A stretch of 64,000 nucleotides of DNA from Verrucomicrobiaceae bacterium (GTDB lineage Bacteria > Verrucomicrobiota > Verrucomicrobiia > Verrucomicrobiales > Akkermansiaceae). A model generated the notes under the pieces. The model was not told where the DNA came from and made no database searches. It was given only the letters and a program-made list of their open reading frames with translations. The DNA lies in contig JAIXPW010000102.1 in the NCBI GenBank assembly GCA_027485995.1, positions 1-64,000 of the forward strand, in the 5' to 3' direction. A program made the position numbers and the translations under genes. Shown here one piece after another: positions 45,601 to 54,100 of this stretch. How positions within the stretch are numbered: position 1 is the first letter of the stretch; each line of letters begins with the position of its first letter.

Positions 45601-46350
45601 GCCGCCGATCGTGAGCACGGTGGTTGTGGGCAGGGCGTCATTGACTCCGAGTCTCACTTCGGCATTGGAATTGGTCACGGTGGACTCGATCAATGTCGTG
45701 CCCGTATAGGTGTTGGCCCCGTTCAGGATAAAGAGGCTGGTGGCGTTGCTTCCGCTGCCGCCCTGGCGAAAGGTCACATTGCTAGTGGCGGAACTGCTGA
45801 TCACCCCCCCAAGGGTTAACGAACGAGTGCCACCACCGGCGCCTGGATCGGTTACTTGAAACAGCGTTGTTCCGGTAAGAACGATTGGGGCATTGATCGC
45901 ATGGGCGGCAGTGTGCGTGTCATCGGAGTTCATCACAATCGAGCGGGTGGTTCCGCCCAGTGTGATGGCACCGCCACCGGTTGTTCCCACGGTGAGGGCC
46001 GTCGTTTGACCCGCTCCTATGACAATGCTCGTGGCTGTAACCCCACCAGTCGCGATCCCCACAGTGGCGTTGCCATAGTTCGAGGAGGCCGTGCCGAAGT
46101 TGACGATGTCGGCGGCGACGGTGGCTGTAACTGCCGAATGGGTTGCGCCACCACCTGCGACCGTGGACCAGAACGCGTTCGTTCCCCAGGTGCCGGTGGT
46201 CGAGCCAAAGCCTGTGGTGCTGGCGTTTGAATCCCAATAGTAGGTCGCAGCGGACGCGGAGGGAGCTGTGAGGTGGCTCATGAACGCGATCGAAATGGCG
46301 GCGATCGTCTTCGAATTGAAGCGGAACGGATTGGCTTTGCTGGGTTTCAT
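39694..46350 (-). CDS. Giant PATR (autotransporter-associated beta-strand repeat) surface protein
   Basis: A 2218-residue exported protein with a long signal peptide (up to SHLTAPSASAA) and mature start TYYWDSNASTTGFG. Most of the length is beta-strand repeats of the form LSGANTYSGGTTVxxGTL; about eleven clear copies are seen, with spacing irregular. Near residue 225-310 is the segment NDALPTTTVLTIGG … LAGL also present in the giant at 56040. The end carries DPDDDGKNNLYEFAFDGNPLSG and a C-terminal module of about 90 residues. No outer-membrane barrel is found despite the repeat's name. No catalytic domain was seen, so adhesin or scaffold is the most likely role. It is divergent from the histidine kinase gene. 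Confidence 0.88.
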   Translation of the reverse strand: MKPSKANPFRFNSKTIAAISIAFMSHLTAPSASAATYYWDSNASTTGFGSTTGTWGTNAFWSTVAGGGATHSAVTATVAADIVNFGTASSNYGNATVGIATGGVTATSIVIGAGQTTALTVGTTGGGAITLGGTTRSIVMNSDDTHTAAHAINAPIVLTGTTLFQVTDPGAGGGTRSLTLGGVISSSATSNVTFRQGGSGSNATSLFILNGANTYTGTTLIESTVTNSNAEVRLGVNDALPTTTVLTIGGVAGTGSGRVTSFNMNGKNQTLAGLATTGGGALRTQRVFSSAAAILTVNDNSARTFAGLIGSGGTNISVVKGGTGTWTLSGANSYIGSTTLNQGTITVGTGGSLGASTSSLIVNNTNTGVGTNVVLNLPTATDTTKGSLSGTIATPSSGTNTATINTQTGRAFIVNQTNAGTYPGVIAGAGGFTLGGSSTNTLTLSGLNTLSGNVTVSAGTLVANNTETSGNGPLGAANNTRSITVASGATLQLAQAKALKALFSSSNVPSLIINGTVNDTNLSNPGNNPLGNVSLNSGTLNASVGNASGYGSYNLNGTVTSTGTSLISSTAVVPITLSAATGENTTFDVTSGTLTISAALGQVTATGDEKTSSLTKAGAGTLVLSGTNTYSGVTTLSAGALVINGSNSSSSVTLSSGTLTGSGTAGAVNVANSVSAIVSNNNGNPGAPLTTGALTFSGAATVNTFSNSTSAAIITSSLATNAAGTVTINPTAASWPVGTYELISYGGGSVGGAGAGQFVLGTVTGASARQSKILGDSTTAITLTIGADDAPYWTGDGDEKWNLASSSNWKLLSNDSTTVFLATDNVLFNDLATGTGPITVEVDTADVAPNTTTFNNTAKDYILSGTFGIASGSLTKNGTGSLTISNANTYSGGTAINAGTITLSGSGTLGAGSALTLGGGTLDLGTFTTSVGGVSVTTPAASGDTILNGSLTGTSYAVSNASGNVGISANLLANGAAGLTKSGAGTLTLTGTGNSYTGTTTISAGSLVIDDGSIASSSGIVNNASLEYKLNSNASSYANIISGTGSLTKRGTNTLTLTGANTFTGNTTISAGTLNMGANRISGSPTIFIGDGATLQSSAGLTLSASQAITGTGTSGFVTTSNTGLITTSGTTISTSGTLTFSRLDVRGAGNVISGGNILSGSTASGMRGLLVGNAVTSTLTITGGTLTSIGGSTNYDTIGNTNAAGAPTGTLTINGGAYVNTANNGRLLLGNTGSLAGSATLNLTAGSATINTLEYNLGSFAGNTGTVNLDGGTLTVSSIVSSTGTNRIFNFNGGQLTAGANLPAVSNLTLNVKDGGANINTNGFSFVIGSPLLNDGTGGLTKSGLGTLTLSGANTYVGGTSVTGGALRFSTAAVAATDVTIATGAEAGALVATTDGQWVNTGNLTLQNNGAALVDYGSTTPSITVAPISVTDFANGTTPGVKLAGSALSSLAVGQDYPLATWTGTGPVDGSAFDLRTHRLSGTFSVSSNTLFLTITSNAIAPISWNTGNGNWDTSTTNWEDSNLAATTYFDTLDSVVFGDAAGVTGDPIVTLAATTSPLGVTMNTAGRNYTVSGAGSISGSGALTLAPDNSGTLTLATANNSFSGGTTVNGGTLALGDATNTLPNTGAVVLDGATAILSLGANSDTVGAVSLKNGASITGSGTLTGASYALESGSVSALLGGSGALAKTTSGTVTLSGANTSFTGATGITGGTLRLADTGALASTSNIGLSNANTRLEFGTDNAFTTLPQITGGSNFTHTIVSDRATAGTALSHQLGTINFGASTFNFIQGTNATSGTAGFTFGSATMTSGSAGTTILNPTTATLTVMGGVTSSGNVARTLQLAGTGTGNSVGGVITQSPGVSALSLTKSSTSTWTLSGANTYTGGTTVTGGTLVLGNGSALGTASASVTGGTLDLGGQILTNAVNVGASGTLTGSGNIGAATLAGTVTPGGSGSGLITFASASVASTSSINLQLAATGTRGTDYDAITVSNALALDGTITVSLNGLTPAGGQSFDLIDSTGPINVTNFTVATDLILPVLGAGLAWDTSTFATDGVISIVTTDPYLPWAASKGLTGGNNAKSADPDDDGKNNLYEFAFDGNPLSGADDGKFVGKIATVGTDQVLTLTLPVRTGAAFSASGGDQLSALIDAITYRIEGDETLVPFADAITEVTGGDATTIQTALPTLSTGWTYRTFRAPGTVQTAPKSFLRAKVSDTP

Positions 46351-46506
46351 GATTTTTTAACTTAAAGTCGATTTTGCCCGTATATGGGTCTTCTGTGAAT
46401 CGGCAGAAGGGGGCGAAGTGGGTTTTCGAGCCTATAGCTGCTGATTAATGGATAAGATTAGATTAGATGGGACGGGTGATTGGTCAATCCCCTGTGCGGG
46501 TGTAGG

Positions 46507-46528
46507 TACTCACCCGACCGGGTGAGTA
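46507..46528. promoter_or_regulatory. Perfect palindrome upstream of the two-component genes
   Basis: Arms TACTCACCC and GGGTGAGTA, 9 bp each and perfectly complementary, are separated by GACC. It lies 50 bp before the histidine kinase start and 157 bp before the start of the divergent PATR giant. The size and symmetry fit a dimeric regulator's operator. Related arms occur after the response regulator gene at 48848-48876. The rest of this 228-bp intergenic region has no gene. Confidence 0.6.
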
Positions 46529-46578
46529 ATGGATTTGGGTTTGGCCTGACCGAACGCTGCAAGTAGAGTTCAAATTCT

Positions 46579-48114
46579 ATGCACGCTGAGGATGATTCCC
46601 CGCGATTTTCCCGCGCTGGCCGCTCAGTCGCGATGGCGGGCTGGTGCCGTCGGCTGGCGCTGGTCTTCGCGACATGGCTTTCGTTGGGCGGCTGGGGGCC
46701 GGTCTTGGCGCAGTCTGTTGCCGACGATGGCGTGGACGGGCGAGAGGGGAATCAGGAGGCGATTGATCCACTCGACCCCAGCTGGGGCGTGGGCTCGTGG
46801 ATCTGGTCGCCACTGACTTATGACAAGCAATCGTGCCGCTTCTGGCGATCATTTCAAATTCCTGAGTCTGCGGTGGTGAAGACGGCGCAGCTCCGGATCG
46901 CCGTGGACAATGGATATCGGCTGATGCTGGACGGACGGGAGATCGGGATCGGCAGTGATTGGCGAAGTGTGACCGAATACGACATCCGGCTTCTGCTCAA
47001 GCCCGGCCGACATATCTTGGCGATCGAGGCGTTCAATGACAATCGTGAGGCGGGGTTGTTGTTCGGGCTCAGGATCGAGCTGGCAGACGGTCGCAAGATC
47101 CGGATTTCGTCAGGCTCCAACTGGCTGGAGGTGCCTGGGGATGAGCGCGGGTGGGAGACGCGGCAGCAGGCTTCGCCCAAGTGGGTGAATGCAGTGGTGG
47201 TCAGCACGTTTCTGCCGAGGCCTGAACAGGCCAAGGCGGGGCATTGGTTCGAGCGTGTTCCCACCATGGTGGTGAAGGTGCCAATGCTTCAGCCACTGGA
47301 GGTGCAGTTCTGGAAGAGTGGCTGGTTCCAGTCGATCTTGATTGCGATCGTGGTGGTGGGTCTGCTCGCCTATTTCCGTCTCCTCGCGCGGCTGGCCCTG
47401 CAATCGAAGGCTCAGGAACTGCTGCGCCGTGAGCGGGCGCGGATCGCACGGGACATTCATGACGATCTTGGAGCGCGACTGACCGAACTGGCTCTCGAAG
47501 GGGAGGTGGCCCAGACCGAATTGCCCTTGGATTCACCGGCGCGGTCGAGACTTTCAGCCTTGTCCGAGAAGGCCCGCTCGTTGTCCGGGGCAATGGATGA
47601 GGTGGTCTGGCTGGTGAACTCTCGACGTGACACGCTGCGTGACTTCGCCACTTACATCTGCAAGCACACCCAGAGGTTTCTGGATTCCACGGCGATCCGT
47701 TGTCGACTGGACGTGGAGCTGAATCTTCCGGACGCGATGTTCGAGATGCCCGTGCGGCGCAATCTGCTGCTGGCTGTCAGGGAGGCCTTGAACAATGCCG
47801 TGAAGTACTCCGGTGCGACCGAGATTTCACTGAGGATCGGCATCCGTGGGCAGAGCTTGACAGTGGTGGTGGAGGACAATGGAAAAGGCTTTGATCTTGA
47901 TGCTGTGGATTCGTTGCGCAACGGTCTGACCAATATGAGTGAGAGAATGAAGGAGATCGGTGGCCGATGCCAGATCACCACGAGCCCCGGGGCGGCCTGC
48001 CAGGTGGAGTTTGTAGTGCCGTTTTCCAAATCATCGGGGAAACGCGGGCACTTGATGGAGCAGGCGGACCTTTCACTGGCCGGACTGGGCCGGAAGGAGG
48101 GCTCGACACGATGA
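46579..48114 (+). CDS. Sensor histidine kinase with galactose-binding-like sensor domain
   Basis: A 511-residue membrane kinase. The extracytoplasmic domain (about 68-210: WGVGSWIWSPLTYD, FWRSFQIP, LRIAVDNGYRLMLDGREIGIG, YDIRLLLKPGRHILAIEAFND) resembles the N-terminal carbohydrate-binding beta-sandwich of bacterial alpha-L-rhamnosidases. One membrane segment lies at 250-272. The cytoplasmic part has a HisKA_3 dimerisation helix with phosphoacceptor His293 (ERARIARDIHDDLG), N box REALNNAVKYS and G box VEDNGKGF. It should phosphorylate the NarL-type regulator encoded next, whose ATG overlaps this stop codon. A sugar or oligosaccharide is the likely signal, inferred from the sensor domain and context. 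A palindrome lies upstream. Confidence 0.9.
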   Translation: MHAEDDSPRFSRAGRSVAMAGWCRRLALVFATWLSLGGWGPVLAQSVADDGVDGREGNQEAIDPLDPSWGVGSWIWSPLTYDKQSCRFWRSFQIPESAVVKTAQLRIAVDNGYRLMLDGREIGIGSDWRSVTEYDIRLLLKPGRHILAIEAFNDNREAGLLFGLRIELADGRKIRISSGSNWLEVPGDERGWETRQQASPKWVNAVVVSTFLPRPEQAKAGHWFERVPTMVVKVPMLQPLEVQFWKSGWFQSILIAIVVVGLLAYFRLLARLALQSKAQELLRRERARIARDIHDDLGARLTELALEGEVAQTELPLDSPARSRLSALSEKARSLSGAMDEVVWLVNSRRDTLRDFATYICKHTQRFLDSTAIRCRLDVELNLPDAMFEMPVRRNLLLAVREALNNAVKYSGATEISLRIGIRGQSLTVVVEDNGKGFDLDAVDSLRNGLTNMSERMKEIGGRCQITTSPGAACQVEFVVPFSKSSGKRGHLMEQADLSLAGLGRKEGSTR

Positions 48115-48791
48115 AGCGGGACTCGTCAGGGCGTGGTAGCGACATCCCGGCCAAGCCTCCGATCCGGGTCGCGCTGGTCGAGGACCAGATCGATACGCGG
48201 GAGAGTTGGTGCCGTCTGATTTCCTCATTTCCGGATTTCGATTGTGTCTGCACCTGCGCCTCGGCCGAGGAGGCCTTGAGAATGATTCCCGAAGCCAAGC
48301 CGGATGTGGTGCTGATGGATGTCTTCCTGCCACGGATGTCGGGCATCGAGTGCACGGCGCGCCTGAAGACAGCGCGACCTGACACACCCATCGTCATGCT
48401 GACCGCGTCGGACGAGGATGAGATCCTTTTCCTGGCTCTCGAATCCGGGGCGGACGGCTATCTGCTCAAGCGGACAAAGCCGGCCGACCTGCGGGCTGCG
48501 CTGCTTGATGTGCTCAACGGTGGAGCTCCGATGACCAGTGAAATTGCCCGACACGTGGTGGCCTCCTTCAGGCGCAAAAGCGGTGGGCTCGACGAGTCCG
48601 TCTCCCTGACCGTGCGTGAGGAGGAAACGCTTGTGCTGCTAACGAAGGGCTTCGCAAACAAGGAAATCGCCGATCATTTGGGCCTGAGCATCGAGACCGT
48701 GCGCAGTCACCTGAAGAACATCTACATGAAGATGCACGTCAGGTCGCGGGCGGAAGCCGTTGCGCATTACATGTCGAAACGGCCGGGCTGA
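48111..48791 (+). CDS. NarL/FixJ-family response regulator
   Basis: A 226-residue DNA-binding regulator. The receiver domain has acidic residues in VALVEDQ, phosphoacceptor Asp70 in VVLMDVFLP and conserved Lys120. The C-terminal LuxR-type helix-turn-helix spans about 166-222 (LTVREEETLVLLTKGFANKEIADHLGLSIETVRSHLKNIYMKM). The ATG overlaps the kinase stop (ATGA) and has AAGGAGG ten bases upstream, so the start is firm. Palindromes with CTCACCC arms before the kinase and after this gene are candidate binding sites. The regulon probably includes the adjacent sulfatase, heme-protein and PATR genes, but this cannot be shown from sequence alone. Confidence 0.94.
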   Translation: MKRDSSGRGSDIPAKPPIRVALVEDQIDTRESWCRLISSFPDFDCVCTCASAEEALRMIPEAKPDVVLMDVFLPRMSGIECTARLKTARPDTPIVMLTASDEDEILFLALESGADGYLLKRTKPADLRAALLDVLNGGAPMTSEIARHVVASFRRKSGGLDESVSLTVREEETLVLLTKGFANKEIADHLGLSIETVRSHLKNIYMKMHVRSRAEAVAHYMSKRPG

Positions 48792-48847
48792 TTTCATTCC
48801 GGACGGTTTTGGCGGACGATTCCCGGAAGGGGTCTGGGTTCCTGATT

Positions 48848-48876
48848 CTCACCCGATTGAGTGAGGTGACTCACCC
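48848..48876. promoter_or_regulatory. Composite CTCACCC repeats after the response regulator
   Basis: CTCACCC at 48848 and GAGTGAG at 48859 form a near-palindrome with the same 4-bp spacing as the site at 46507. An overlapping GGTGA-C-TCACC palindrome follows at 48865-48875. Probably regulatory sites for the downstream genes. Confidence 0.45.
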
Positions 48877-49049
48877 CCTTGGGGGGCTGGACGGATGTAG
48901 TGACTTCGATGGACGATGTCGATCCTAGGCAATCACATCTGAGGTCTGCCTTCCGGCATTCGAAGCAGTCAAGGGACCGGATGGATTGCCGGAATCTCCC
49001 TACCGATTCTGTTCTTATTGGTCCTGCGATTTCAGCATTTCAAAGCCCG

Positions 49050-49343
49050 ATGAAACCCTACAGACCCTCCAGATTCGGCAAGGCCGGGAAAAGATCCGAG
49101 TTGGTGGGTTCCGATCAAAAGAGCCTGCCACCTGGAGAGCGACTCATCGCCAAGCCCGCAGCCGAGGCCAATGGCATGTTCTGGATGCCTGTGGGATGCT
49201 CGGATCAGGAGAATAAGCTCATTCCCTGCTACGACCGCTACATTCCCTACAATCCCGATTCCCGGGACTTCCTGCTGTTCTTTCCGGATGCGACCACTGG
49301 CATGCGGGTTTACAGTCTCTCCGAATTCGGTCCATTTGAATGA
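49050..49343 (+). CDS. Small hypothetical protein
   Basis: An open frame of 97 codons from MKPYRPSRFGKAGK to SEFGPFE. It lies between the response regulator and the sulfatase in an otherwise empty stretch of over 700 bp. No signal peptide, membrane segment or family motif is seen. The composition (aromatic residues, two Cys, a DYRYIPYNP-like stretch) is protein-like, but nothing else supports it. The upstream frame extends to 48879. The bases from 49344 to 49549 hold only the region before the sulfatase start. Possibly not a real gene. Confidence 0.3.
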   Translation: MKPYRPSRFGKAGKRSELVGSDQKSLPPGERLIAKPAAEANGMFWMPVGCSDQENKLIPCYDRYIPYNPDSRDFLLFFPDATTGMRVYSLSEFGPFE

Positions 49344-49549
49344 AAGGGCCATCCGATGCAAACGACCTCCTGGCGGAGTGGCTGGTGAAGCGATCCGGAG
49401 TCCGGCAACATGGAAGGCCGGGATTGGTTGGTGGAAATGGAAGAATGGGGCCCAACGGTAGCGTAGCGAATGGTCCCCCGACAGACCCGATGATCCCAAG
49501 CCGATCCAACTCCGTCATCCTGCTGACCCGGCGATTTTCGATCGCTGCG

Positions 49550-51007
49550 ATGCGACTGCTGCTGTGCCTTGCTTGGTCGCTGTCCCTGGACGCCGCTGAA
49601 GAGCGGCGACCGAACCTTTTGATCCTTATAGCCGACGACTGGGGAAACCAGGGGGCCTCGTTTCCTGGTGCGGCCGGAGTGAAGACCCCGGCATTCGACA
49701 GGATCGCGAAGGAGGGGATGTTGTTCCGGAACGCTCATTCGGCTGCTCCCTCTTGCTCCCCATCGCGCGCCGCCCTGCTCACCGGCCAGTGGCCCTGGAG
49801 GCTGGAACAAGGGGCGAACCTTCACGGTTTCATCCCGCCGAAATTCGCGACCTATCCGGAACTGTTAGAGCCTGCGGGCTATTTTGTGGGGATGGAGAAG
49901 AAGGGATACAGTCCGGGTTCAAACGAGGGTCGACCCCACAACGCGGCCGGACCTTCCTTCAAGGACTTCGGTTCGTTCCTGGCCGCCCGTCCGAAGGAAA
50001 AGCCCTTCTGCTACTGGTTCGGCAGCCGACAGCCGCATCGGCCCTACGCATCGGGAGCAGGCGAGAAGTCGGGCATCGATCCCTCGAAGGTTTCCGTGCC
50101 TCCCTATCTTCCAGACAATGAGGTCACGCGCCGCGATATCTGCGACTACCTGGAACAGATCGAGCAATTCGACCGGCAGTGCGCGGAGCTTCTGAAGCTG
50201 TTAGAGAAATCGGGCGAACTCGACAACACCCTCATCGTCGTCACCGGCGACAACGGCTGGCCATTTCCCCGTGCGAAGGCGACCTGTTATGACAGCGGAA
50301 CCCATCAGCTGCTGGCCATCCGCTGGGGCGCGAGGATCAAGGCTGGAACCGTCGCGGAGGACCTGGTGAGCCTTTCCGATCTGGCTCCGACCTTTCTCGA
50401 AGCGGCTGGCGTGACGGTGCCCGCGAGCATGACCGGTCGCAGCCTGATGCCGATGCTCATGTCCGGAAAGTCCGGCCAGATCGACCCTTCACGCGACCAT
50501 GTTCTGACCGGCATGGAGCGTCATGTTCAGAACGGCCGAAGCGATGGGGACAACCGGTCGGTCGGCTATCCGATGCGCACCTTGATCACGAAGGACTTTC
50601 ATTACATCCGCAACTTCAAGCCCGACCGCTGGCCGGCGGGCGATCCCTGCGGGCTTCCGGCACCAGGCTTTGAAACGCTGGCGACCTCGACCACGGCGAC
50701 GTTTCCCGACTGCGATGCGGGGCCGACGAAGGCCTTCATGGTGACCCATGCCGACGATCCTGCGGTCAAACCCTTCACGGATCGAGCGTTTGGAAAGCGT
50801 CCTCCGCGGGAGTTGTATGATCTTCGTCAGGATCCCTACGAGTTGAAGAACCTTGCCGAGGATCCTCAACACGCTGCCACGGTCGAGCTGCTCGATGCCA
50901 GGCTGATGGCGGAACTGAAGGCCTCCGGTGATCCACGTGCGACTGGATCCGGCGTAGATCTCGACACCCTCCAGCCATCCAAACCCAAAGCCACTCCCAA
51001 TCGATGA
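49550..51007 (+). CDS. Sulfatase, heparan-N-sulfatase-like
   Basis: A secreted 485-residue sulfatase. The signal peptide MRLLLCLAWSLSLDAAE sets the start at 49550; an in-frame Met at 49490 would only lengthen the n-region. The opening PNLLILIADDWGNQG and the formylglycine motif C69-S-P-S-R73 are canonical, and VVTGDNGWPFPRAKATCYDSGTH matches the heparan N-sulfatase (SGSH) group. It follows the two-component genes and starts the second cassette on the plus strand, with the next gene 189 bp away. The precise glycan target cannot be told from sequence. Confidence 0.92.
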   Translation: MRLLLCLAWSLSLDAAEERRPNLLILIADDWGNQGASFPGAAGVKTPAFDRIAKEGMLFRNAHSAAPSCSPSRAALLTGQWPWRLEQGANLHGFIPPKFATYPELLEPAGYFVGMEKKGYSPGSNEGRPHNAAGPSFKDFGSFLAARPKEKPFCYWFGSRQPHRPYASGAGEKSGIDPSKVSVPPYLPDNEVTRRDICDYLEQIEQFDRQCAELLKLLEKSGELDNTLIVVTGDNGWPFPRAKATCYDSGTHQLLAIRWGARIKAGTVAEDLVSLSDLAPTFLEAAGVTVPASMTGRSLMPMLMSGKSGQIDPSRDHVLTGMERHVQNGRSDGDNRSVGYPMRTLITKDFHYIRNFKPDRWPAGDPCGLPAPGFETLATSTTATFPDCDAGPTKAFMVTHADDPAVKPFTDRAFGKRPPRELYDLRQDPYELKNLAEDPQHAATVELLDARLMAELKASGDPRATGSGVDLDTLQPSKPKATPNR

Positions 51008-51196
51008 ATCCCCGGCGATCCCCAAAAGGTCAACCATCTTGCCTCCAGCTCCAGTTGAAGGTGCGGCCTCTTGTCCGAACTGGAAGCCCGGAACAAGGCG
51101 ATGAACTACAAGGTTGCCTCGAATGTCGACAAACCCCGGCAGGTCCAGGCTCAGGGCGATGGTAAGAACTGGGCAACCCTTTCCCGATCGTTGACC

Positions 51197-54100
51197 ATGC
51201 ACATCCGCGTCTTCCTTCTCGGTCTTCTTCCCTCCGTCCTGCTTGCCGGGCCGCGTGATTCGTTGCCGCTTGAGGCTCCCGTCTGGCCAGCGGATTACCG
51301 CGTTCATCTGGAGGGGCCTGCGACGGTGAAGCTTTCCAAAGATCTGGTGATCACGCTCGCGGGCAAGTCCGGCAGCGACTTCGCCGTCGAACATCCGGCG
51401 AACGGTTCACCGGTCCTGCGGGTCTGGACCGATGGGAAGCTGGTTCGTGGACCGGAGGAGGTTCCGTCGCTGCGCAGTTCGGGTGCGAGGGATTTCCCGG
51501 GCGCTGGCTTGGATTTCGGCGAGGACTTCACCGCGATCTCGCGCTTCGAAACCCTTGGCGGCGGCACGCTGTTTTCGGTCTGCCCACCTGCCGGCGAATG
51601 GGAGCCGCAGTCGAAGGCTCTGTTCGTCCGCGATGGCAGGCTGGTTTATGACATTGGATGGCTGGGTGAAATGCCAGGTGATCCGGTGGTGAACGATGGG
51701 AAGCAACATACGACGGTTCTAGTGGTGAAGGACGGAAAGGCCCGGCTCTGGCTGGATGGCAGGCCGATTGCGGAAAAGGACTCGTTCGCCAACGCCCAAA
51801 AGAAGGAGCACGTTTTCAAGGTGGGTCGAGCCGCGCCGGATTTCGGCGGGGATTTCAGGAAGGGAACGATCCATGAAGTGAAGATATGGAAACGGGCGCT
51901 GCCGGAGAATGAGATCGACCTCCTTTTCAAGAAGGACGGCAGGGGCGCGAACACGCCGGATTTCAATCACGTGCCGGCAGAAGCCGCCAGACCGGTCATC
52001 GAGGGCGGCAACGGCTGGGTGCAGGCACTGGAGAGAAGCGATCACTCGCAGATCGTGGCGGGCTGGAATGACAAGTCCCTGGCGGAAGGGAAGGCGATCT
52101 ATCAGAACCTCTGCGTCACTTGCCACGGCACGAAGGAGCAGCCGGGATCACTTCCCACCGCGCTGAGGTTTTCGGAGGGCAAGTTCAAGAACGGGTCCGA
52201 TCCCTATTCGATGTATCTGACCCTGACCCATGGCTACGGCCAGATGGTGGCCCAGCCCCAATACACCACGGCGCAGAAGTATTCGGTGATCCAATACATC
52301 CGCGAGACCTTCCTGCGTCCCTACAATCCGTCGCAATTGACGGAGATCAATCTCACCTCACTGCCGCGTGGTTTGGCCCGGGGCATGGAGGAAAAGGCGG
52401 ATACCTCGAAGCCACCTTACCAGCGCATGGAGCTCGGAAATTTCCTGATGTGGACCCTGCAGGTGGCTCCGGGAAACATCGCGCAGAAAGCCATCGCGGT
52501 GCGGCTCGATGACGGACCAGGAGGGGTGACGAAGGGCCGGGCCTGGATGGTCTATGACCACGACACGATGAGTGTGGCCACGGCGACGACCGGTGATTTC
52601 GTGGATTGGAAAGGCATTGCCTTCGACGGCAGCCATGGCACGCACACCTCTCTAACAGGCGAGAAGCAGTTCATCAATCCGGTCGGTCCCGGCTGGGCGT
52701 CGCCTGCAGGAGCCTGGGACGACGATGCGCGCGTGCTCGGCAAGGACGGCAAGCGCTATGGCCCGCTGCCGCAGGACTGGGTGAAATTTGAGGGCGTTTA
52801 CGAACATGGAAATCGGGTGGTGATTGCCAGTCGAATCAACAGCTTCGCGCTGGTGCTGGAGTCGCCGGGGTGGATTGATTATGGAGCGACACCCGTTTTC
52901 ACACGGACGGTGAATGTGGAGATTCCTCTATCGAGTGTCATTCCTCCGGTGCCGATTCTTCGTGTCGCTCCCGACTCCGTGAATGTCGTGCTGATCGGTG
53001 AGGGTGAATTGAAGCGGGAGAACGGTTTCTGGACCGCCAAACTGCCCTATGGCTCCAAGTCGAGGTTCTTCATCTCACGCGCCGATCCCGCCTCGCTGGA
53101 GACCCTTGCAAAAACCGTCGCCGAACCCCTCGATCTTGCTCCTCTCACAAAAGGCGGCCCCGCACGCTGGGCGCAAACCACCACGACCACTTCCGTCGCA
53201 GGCAAGGACGACGCGGCCTTCGTCGCCGATGAGTTCCCACTCCCGCTGGAAAATCCCTGGCAAAGCTGGCTGCGACCTGGTGGCTTTGATTTCACGCCCG
53301 ATGGAAAGGCAGCGGTCGTGGCGATGTGGAACGGCGATGTCTGGCGTGTGGAGGGCGTCATGGACAAGGCTCCCGCGAAACTCACGTGGCGGCGCATTGC
53401 CAGTGGACTGTTCCAGCCGCTCGGCGTGAAGTTCAGAGGCGACGAGCTCTTCATCACCTGCCGTGATCAGATCGCGAAACTCGTCGATCTGAATGGCGAC
53501 GGCGAAACCGACTACATCCAGTGCTTCAACAACGATGCGCAGGTCACCGAGCATTTCCATGAGTTCGCGATGGGATTGCAGACCGATGCGGCGGGCAATT
53601 TCTACTACGCCAAGTCCGGCCGTCATGCGCTCGACAGCGTGGTTCCGCAGCACGGCACCCTGTTGAAGGTCAGCGCGGATGGATCGCGGACCGAGATTCT
53701 CGCCACCGGCTTCCGCGCCGCCAACGGTGTCTGCGTCAATGACGACGGCACGTTTTTCGTCACCGATCAGGAGGGCTTCTGGACTCCGAAGAACCGGATC
53801 AATCGAGTGAAGCCCGGTGGCTTCTACGGCAACATGTTTGGCTACACCAAGGTCACCGACACCTCGGATTCCGCGATGGAGCAACCGATGGTCTGGATGA
53901 CCAACGCCAAGGATCGAAGTCCCGCCGAACTGGTCTGGGTGCCGAAGAATGCCTGGGGAAATCTCGGTGGCAGCCTGCTGAATCTGAGTTATGGCACCGG
54001 GCGGGCCTTCATCGTGCCGCACGAGCAGGTCAAGGGGGCTTGGCAGGGAGCCGTTTGTGAATTGCCGATGCCGGCCTTTGCCACCGGAATCATGAGAGGT

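Noticed and set aside
39694..46350. Tandem DNA repeats in the PATR giants as a CRISPR or satellite array
   Set aside because: The repetition follows the protein repeat (SGANTYxG) with variable spacing and diverged DNA, so it is coding, not an array of identical repeats.
4543..52657. Recurring 7-mer CTAACAG/CTGTTAG inside many genes
   Set aside because: About ten copies by eye, only around twice the rough expectation for this composition, and mostly as Leu-Thr or Leu-Leu codons. A genome-wide count would be needed before treating it as a signal.
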